Assembly (NCBI GenBank): GCA_947173485.1
Contig: CAMWFH010000014.1
Span: 1-63,546 of the forward strand
Reading direction: 5' to 3'
DNA length: 63,546 nt
Origin: an uncultured Clostridia bacterium
GTDB lineage: Bacteria; Bacillota; Clostridia; Oscillospirales; Oscillospiraceae
This document shows positions 59,246 to 63,546 of the stretch, piece after piece (the first letter of the stretch is position 1; each line of letters opens with the position of its first letter). Position numbers and translations under genes: made by a program. The notes under the pieces are model-generated. The model was not told the origin of the DNA, ran no database searches, and saw only the letters and a program-made list of their open reading frames with translations.

Positions 59246-60394
59246 TCAGTGTTCCGGGAAGGCAAAGGAGGGGGCCAGCAGAGTGAGCGCGGTCTGAAGA
59301 CCGGGACAGAGGGTGTCTATCTCTACATATTCCTCCCGGGTATGGGCCCCGGCCCCTTGATAGAGGCTGAAGGCTGTCGCGGGGATTCCCAGAGAGAAGG
59401 GGATATTGGCGTCCGTGGAGGCGGAGCGGCGGCGGGGCGTCTGGCCGATCACCGCAGTGATGGCCTGGGCGCATCGGGCGAGAAGGCGTTCCTCTGCCTC
59501 CTGGGGCACATCGCCGCCGCAGGGGCGCTCCCCTAAAAGGACCGTCTCGAATTGGGCCTTCGGGCCGTTGGCCGCTGCCACAAGGTCCTGGAACTGGGCG
59601 CGCATCTGGGACAGGCAGGTCTTGTCATCGGAGCGGTACTCGTAGAGCATCTCCGCGTCCTGGGCGATGGTGTTGACAGAGGTACCGCCCTGGATGACGC
59701 CTACATTATAAGTCGTCTTGCTGTCTGGGACGGCGGGAAGGGGCTGATGGTACAGTCTATCGATCAGGCCCGCCAGGTGGGCGATGGCATTGGGGCGGCC
59801 AAAAGCAGAGTAGGAGTGGCCGCCGCAGGTCCTGACCCGGACCTGCCAGCGCTCGGAGCCCACGGCCCGGTCTACTAGGGTATCGCGCTCGCCATCGAAG
59901 GAGACGACCTCCCGGATACGGCCAGCGTAGTCCTCCATCAGCCGGCGGATCCCCTTCAAATTGCCCAGACCCTCCTCACAGCTGTTGAACACCAGCAGGA
60001 TAGGCTCCTTGGGGACGGCCTGGCGGGTGAGCAGGAATTTGGCACAGAGAAGGAGGGCAACGACATTGGCGGTATCGTCCCCTACGCCAGGGGCGCAGAG
60101 CCTGCCATTCTCCTCCCGGACGGGGAGCGGGGTAGTGTCGGGAAAGACCACGTCGGTATGGGCCATATAGACGGTGATACCATCCCGGCCCTCACAGCCA
60201 AAGGGAAGAAGGACGTTCTGGGCGGTGTCCACCTGCACATCCTTCGCTCCGGCCTGGGTCAGCCAGTCCCGGATGAAGACCACCCGGCGTTCCTCCTGGT
60301 GGGAGGGGGCGGGGATCGCGGCCAGCTCCTTCAAAAGGGCCAGCTGTTCCGCCCGGTGGGCCTCGCACCAGTCTGCAAGATACCGGTCAGTCAT
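59246..60394 (-). CDS. M20-family metallopeptidase (PepT/YgeY-like)
   Basis: A 382-residue dizinc hydrolase of the M20 family. Metal and catalytic elements: MAHTDVVFP (first His-x-Asp), GVGDDTANVVALL (bridging Asp), NSCEEGLGNLKG (Glu-Glu pair), the lid-domain strand and STDANIPFSLGIPA near the C terminus, with a final AGAHTREEY containing the last His. The substrate could be a peptide or an acyl-amino acid. It overlaps the mrp stop by eight bases and is translated after it. Confidence 0.9.
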   Translation of the reverse strand: MTDRYLADWCEAHRAEQLALLKELAAIPAPSHQEERRVVFIRDWLTQAGAKDVQVDTAQNVLLPFGCEGRDGITVYMAHTDVVFPDTTPLPVREENGRLCAPGVGDDTANVVALLLCAKFLLTRQAVPKEPILLVFNSCEEGLGNLKGIRRLMEDYAGRIREVVSFDGERDTLVDRAVGSERWQVRVRTCGGHSYSAFGRPNAIAHLAGLIDRLYHQPLPAVPDSKTTYNVGVIQGGTSVNTIAQDAEMLYEYRSDDKTCLSQMRAQFQDLVAAANGPKAQFETVLLGERPCGGDVPQEAEERLLARCAQAITAVIGQTPRRRSASTDANIPFSLGIPATAFSLYQGAGAHTREEYVEIDTLCPGLQTALTLLAPSFAFPEH

Positions 60395-61208
60395 GGGACC
60401 ACAGCCGGCTGGCCAGTCCGTCCAGCCAGTCCCCTTGGAACGTCTCGATCTTTCCGGCGTCGGTCAGAGCGGCCAGAGCCGGGTCGATGGGCAGCTTGGC
60501 CAGGACCTCCAGGCCGTGACGGGCGGCAGCGGCCTCTGTTTTGCCCTCGCCGAAGAGAGGGATCTTCTTGCCGCAGTCGGGGCAGGTCACATAGCCCATG
60601 TTCTCTACCACGCCGATGATGGGGACATCCATCATCTCCGCCATTTTGACGGCCTTCTCCACCACCATGCCCACCAGCTCCTGGGGGCTGGCAACGATGA
60701 TGATACCATCCAGAGGGATGGACTGGAACACGGAGAGGGACACATCGCCGGTGCCCGGGGGCATATCGATGAAAAGGTAGTCCACGTCCCAGATCACATC
60801 GGTCCAGAACTGGGTCACGACACCGCCGATCACCGGGCCGCGCCAGATCACCGGGTCCGTCTCGTCCTCCAGCAGCAGATTGACGCTCATCAGCTGGATG
60901 CCGCCGGCGGTGGAGACCGGGAGCATCCCCCGCTCATCGGCCATGGCCCGCTGGTGGACGCCAAAGGAACGGGGAATCGAGGGGCCGGTGATGTCGGCGT
61001 CCATGATGCCGACCTTGTAGCCCTGCCGGGCGGTCAGGACGGCCAGCTGGCTGGCGATCATGGATTTCCCGACACCGCCCTTGCCGGAGACGACGCCGTA
61101 GACCTTACCGATCCTGGCGTGGGGGTTGTGGGGCTTCAGAAAGGACTCCGGTTCGCGGGAGGCGCAGTCCTCGCCGCAGGTGCTGCAATCGTGGGTACAT
61201 TCGCTCAT
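60387..61208 (-). CDS. mrp: Mrp/NBP35-family Fe-S carrier ATPase
   Basis: A 273-residue P-loop ATPase of the ApbC/Mrp group, thought to carry iron-sulfur clusters. The N terminus has Cys motifs (CTHDCSTCGEDC), the deviant Walker A is GKGGVGKSM (about 44-52), then DADITGPSIPRSFG, and Walker B is FIDMPPGTGD. A C-terminal CPDCG pair probably binds the cluster between two subunits. It starts with MSECTHDC and heads the mrp-peptidase pair. Confidence 0.93.
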   Translation of the reverse strand: MSECTHDCSTCGEDCASREPESFLKPHNPHARIGKVYGVVSGKGGVGKSMIASQLAVLTARQGYKVGIMDADITGPSIPRSFGVHQRAMADERGMLPVSTAGGIQLMSVNLLLEDETDPVIWRGPVIGGVVTQFWTDVIWDVDYLFIDMPPGTGDVSLSVFQSIPLDGIIIVASPQELVGMVVEKAVKMAEMMDVPIIGVVENMGYVTCPDCGKKIPLFGEGKTEAAAARHGLEVLAKLPIDPALAALTDAGKIETFQGDWLDGLASRLWSHD

Positions 61209-61270
61209 GGTAACAACTCCTTATCATGTATTTGAAGTATAGTATATGTAGGGGAAAGAGGGAGCACTCC

Positions 61271-61286
61271 TTGTCCCTCGGGACAA
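61271..61286. other. Small perfect hairpin between mrp and the YhaN-like gene
   Basis: TTGTCCC / GGGACAA with a two-base centre, in the 101-base gap. There is no T tract, so it is more likely a protein site or pause than a terminator. Confidence 0.35.
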
Positions 61287-61309
61287 CGAATCGATATGGC
61301 CGTTATTAT

Positions 61310-63376
61310 TTATAGAGTAGCGATATGGACGTTGACATGGTTCCTGGCCCAGCGGACCTCCCGGGACTGGCAGGTGAACAGCAGGATCTGCCGGTTCTTA
61401 GCCTCCTCAAAGAGGACCTCCAGCGCCAAGGTCAGCCGGTCGTCGTCAAAGCTGGAGAGGGCATCGTCCAAGATCAGCGGAGCCGGCGCAGGCAGCACCA
61501 GACGGCAGAGTGCCAGCCGGAGGGCCAGATAGAGCTGGTCCGCTGCGCCCCGGCTGAGAAGGGAGGCGGCGTGGGGGAGCATATCGCTGACAGCCTCCGC
61601 CTGGGCGGTCAAGTCCCGGTCCAGCAGGACCTTTCGATAGCGGCCGCCGGTGAGGCGGGAGAAGAGCTGGGTGGTCTCCGCACCGAGGGCCGGGGAGAAC
61701 TTGGCCTGGATGGAGGCGTTGGCATTCTCCAGGGTGGCCAGAGCCAGGGAGAGGGCCTCACACTCCATCAGGACTTCCTGCTTTTGGGCCGTCAGGGTCT
61801 CCAGGCGGGCGGAGAGCTGGGAGGGGTCTGTCTGGAGCTGGGCCAGCCGCTGGCGGCAGCCGGCCAGAGCGGTCCGGGTCTCTGCCAGGGCGGTGGTATG
61901 GGGGGAATCGTCCAGGGAGGGGGCGGCGCAGAGCTGGTCGTAGGCGGTCCGGGCCGCATCCAAGCGGTCCAGCTGCTCGATGGCATCGTCTATGGCGGTC
62001 ACGGCAGCCGGCAGGCTGTCCGCCTCCGGCGCGAAGATGCGGACATTGGTGAGGACCTGGTCCACGGCGGCATCGGTGGAGCTGACCAGCTCCTGGAGCC
62101 GGGTCCGGCTCTCCGCTTCCGCTTGGAGGGTGTCCTCCCAGTGCTGATAGAGGGCGTCATATTGGGCGGCGTGCTCGGAAAAGCCGTCGGGATAGGCGGC
62201 AGCCAGCTCCTCTGCCTGCTGCTGGGCGGAACGGAAGCTCTGACCGGTGGCCAGAAGGGCAATAGGCAGGAGGAACAGCAGGGCCGTGGGCCAAGGGGGG
62301 AGAAGGAACAGCAGGATAGCTGCCAGGACGGCCAGGGGAAGGGCGGCGATCGTAAGGCGCTTGCCCAGGAGCGCTCTCTCCTGTAGACTTTGCCAGCGGC
62401 CGGCGTCGGTACCGGCCCGGTCGATGGCCTCCTGACCGGTGAGGCCCTGAAAGAGGGGGAAACCCTCCAAAGGAGCCTTGGCGGCGGCGGATTCCTCTGA
62501 GCGGAGACGCAGCTGCTCCGTCAGACGGTTCTTGCCGGTCTGGTTGGCAGCCGTGCTGAAGGCGGCGGCGCGCAGAGCTAAGAGGTTGGTCTTGCCTGGG
62601 AGAGCGGCGACCTCCTTCTCCTGTTGGCGCAGAGCGGCGCGAGCTTCCTCCTGCTGGCGGAGCTGGGGACTGGCATGACGGTGCATCTCCTGGATGTGAT
62701 AGGCCTCCTGCTCCTCCAGACGGTCGATCTCCCGCTGGAGCCGGGCCTGCTCCTCCTGCTGGGTCTCCGCCTGGCGGAGGAGGGAGGCGGTCTCGGATAG
62801 CTCCGCCTCCAGAGCGGGGAGCGTGCCGGTCCGGCCTGTGCGGCGGGACAGCTGCTTTTTTAGAGTGGTCTGGGCCTCTGTAAAGGAGATGCCCTCCTCG
62901 CCGGCAGTGGCCAGAGTGGTGATCCGCCGCTCCAGGGAGGGGGTCTGGCTGACGCCCAGGCCGGCCTGGCCAATGAAGGCGGTACGCTCGAATACTTCCC
63001 GGGGAATGCCTAAAAGGGCTTCGCCCCAGCTGCCGGCGGCCAGCTCAGGGACCGGCTCGGCGGTACCGGTATAGACCGCCTGGGCCTCGCTCAGGGGGGC
63101 ACGGCCTGTGTGGCGGGTCAGAGTGATCCGGCGGTTCTGGATCTCCAGATCCATCAGGCCCTCCATAGCGGTGCCGGACCAGGAGAGATACCGGTTTTTG
63201 TCCGCAAGAGGCCCCCGCTCCCGGGTGTCCAGCCCATAGAGCATGGTGCGGAGAAAGACGCTCCATGTGGTCTTGCCGGACTCGTTGGGGGCGTATAGGA
63301 TGTTCAGGCCGCCGGACAGGGGCAGGGTGCGGCGGTCCAGTTTGCCAAAGGTGGCCGTCATACGGCGGATCTTCAC
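61310..63376 (-). CDS. YhaN/SbcC-like AAA ATPase with membrane hairpin
   Basis: A 688-residue ABC-type ATPase of the Rad50/SbcC superfamily. Walker A is APNESGKTT (29-37), the signature SRGAADQLYLALRLAL is at 608-623 and Walker B PLILDDAL is at 633-640. Coiled coils lie at about 185-260 and 385-555, interrupted by two hydrophobic segments (about 341-376), as in B. subtilis YhaN, rather than a zinc hook. The start is GTG at 63376 with GCGAGG upstream. The nuclease partner normally next to such genes (a SbcD-like phosphoesterase) is not visible in the remaining 170 bases. Confidence 0.85.
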   Translation of the reverse strand: MKIRRMTATFGKLDRRTLPLSGGLNILYAPNESGKTTWSVFLRTMLYGLDTRERGPLADKNRYLSWSGTAMEGLMDLEIQNRRITLTRHTGRAPLSEAQAVYTGTAEPVPELAAGSWGEALLGIPREVFERTAFIGQAGLGVSQTPSLERRITTLATAGEEGISFTEAQTTLKKQLSRRTGRTGTLPALEAELSETASLLRQAETQQEEQARLQREIDRLEEQEAYHIQEMHRHASPQLRQQEEARAALRQQEKEVAALPGKTNLLALRAAAFSTAANQTGKNRLTEQLRLRSEESAAAKAPLEGFPLFQGLTGQEAIDRAGTDAGRWQSLQERALLGKRLTIAALPLAVLAAILLFLLPPWPTALLFLLPIALLATGQSFRSAQQQAEELAAAYPDGFSEHAAQYDALYQHWEDTLQAEAESRTRLQELVSSTDAAVDQVLTNVRIFAPEADSLPAAVTAIDDAIEQLDRLDAARTAYDQLCAAPSLDDSPHTTALAETRTALAGCRQRLAQLQTDPSQLSARLETLTAQKQEVLMECEALSLALATLENANASIQAKFSPALGAETTQLFSRLTGGRYRKVLLDRDLTAQAEAVSDMLPHAASLLSRGAADQLYLALRLALCRLVLPAPAPLILDDALSSFDDDRLTLALEVLFEEAKNRQILLFTCQSREVRWARNHVNVHIATL

Positions 63377-63514
63377 GGCATAGTCCTCGCTTATCTCAAA
63401 AGTAGTCCCATACGATAAGTAGTGTCATCGAAGAGAAGTATAACACATATATAGTAAATAATAAAGGGGGGAGAAGGATTTCTAAAATTTCTCGAAAAAC
63501 TTTTGAAAAAAGGG

Positions 63515-63543
63515 TTGACAAAGGTAAAGATGTTTGGTATATT
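63515..63543 (+). promoter_or_regulatory. Strong rightward promoter at the window edge
   Basis: TTGACA (63515-63520), a 17-base spacer and TATATT (63538-63543) at the end of a 170-base AT-rich gap that holds no gene. The transcript would start outside the window; a stable-RNA or highly expressed gene is plausible but not shown. Confidence 0.7.
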
Positions 63544-63546
63544 AAG

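Noticed and set aside
1..63546. CRISPR arrays, insertion sequences, tRNA or rRNA genes
   Set aside because: No regularly spaced repeats, transposase frames, or tRNA/rRNA-like segments were recognised on reading the window.

Overview
The window is the replication-origin region of a Gram-positive bacterium, most likely a high-GC member of the Clostridia (Oscillospiraceae-like, roughly 60% GC judged by eye). The evidence is the block rpmH-rnpA-yidD-yidC-jag on one side of dnaA-dnaN-yaaA-recF-remB-gyrB-gyrA, Soj/Spo0J (ParA/ParB) with parS sites, a DnaI/DnaD helicase-loading pair, DacF-like, PrsA-like and LtaS-like cell-envelope genes, a T-box leader, and strong AGGAGG-type ribosome binding sites. 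No rRNA, tRNA, CRISPR array or insertion sequence was seen.

Layout. Positions 1-44.8 kb lie left of the origin and most genes are on the minus strand, so they are co-directional with leftward replication. From the left come: a uvrB fragment, radC, prmA, degV, pgi and a D,D-carboxypeptidase; an RlmL-like methyltransferase with a 1590-residue multidomain protein; metY; a YtrA-type ABC operon; a tryptophanase-family lyase on the plus strand; an AlaX editing protein; a small regulatory switch (XRE repressor, ribbon-helix-helix protein, AEC permease) beside nagZ; aspS, hisS, a methylglyoxal-synthase-like gene and minD; rsmG, a microprotein gene, mscL, serS, parB and parA; a GH13 amylase; and dnaI-dnaD. 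A plus-strand island at 36.8-42.0 kb holds a glycine-type T-box leader, two small genes, a RelB/YoeB module, glyS and an LtaS-like gene. The rpmH-to-jag operon follows. oriC lies at about 46.46-46.69 kb, between dnaA and dnaN, with DnaA boxes and a DnaA-trio. To its right most genes are on the plus strand: dnaN through gyrA, a SHOCT protein, a second toxin-antitoxin pair, rnhA, mnmE and a PrsA-like foldase. M20 peptidase, Mrp and YhaN-like genes then run on the minus strand.

How it works together. The core encodes initiation (DnaA, oriC, DnaD, DnaI), the sliding clamp, gyrase, origin segregation (Soj/Spo0J/parS) and translation or membrane biogenesis (L34, RNase P protein, YidC/YidD, KhpB, four aminoacyl-tRNA synthetases, AlaX). 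Two places show gene insertion: the glycine T-box is separated from glyS by four small genes, and the AEC permease is bracketed by exact 33-bp repeats derived from the nagZ 3' end.

Most interesting for follow-up: the HD / helical-repeat / nucleotidylyltransferase / PRTase-like 1590-residue protein (8244-13016); the displaced glycine T-box; the methylglyoxal-synthase homologue lacking catalytic residues; an inverted pair of DnaA boxes upstream of dnaD-dnaI; and the repeat-flanked permease next to a phage-like divergent switch. Domain calls are from motif recognition only; no database search was run.
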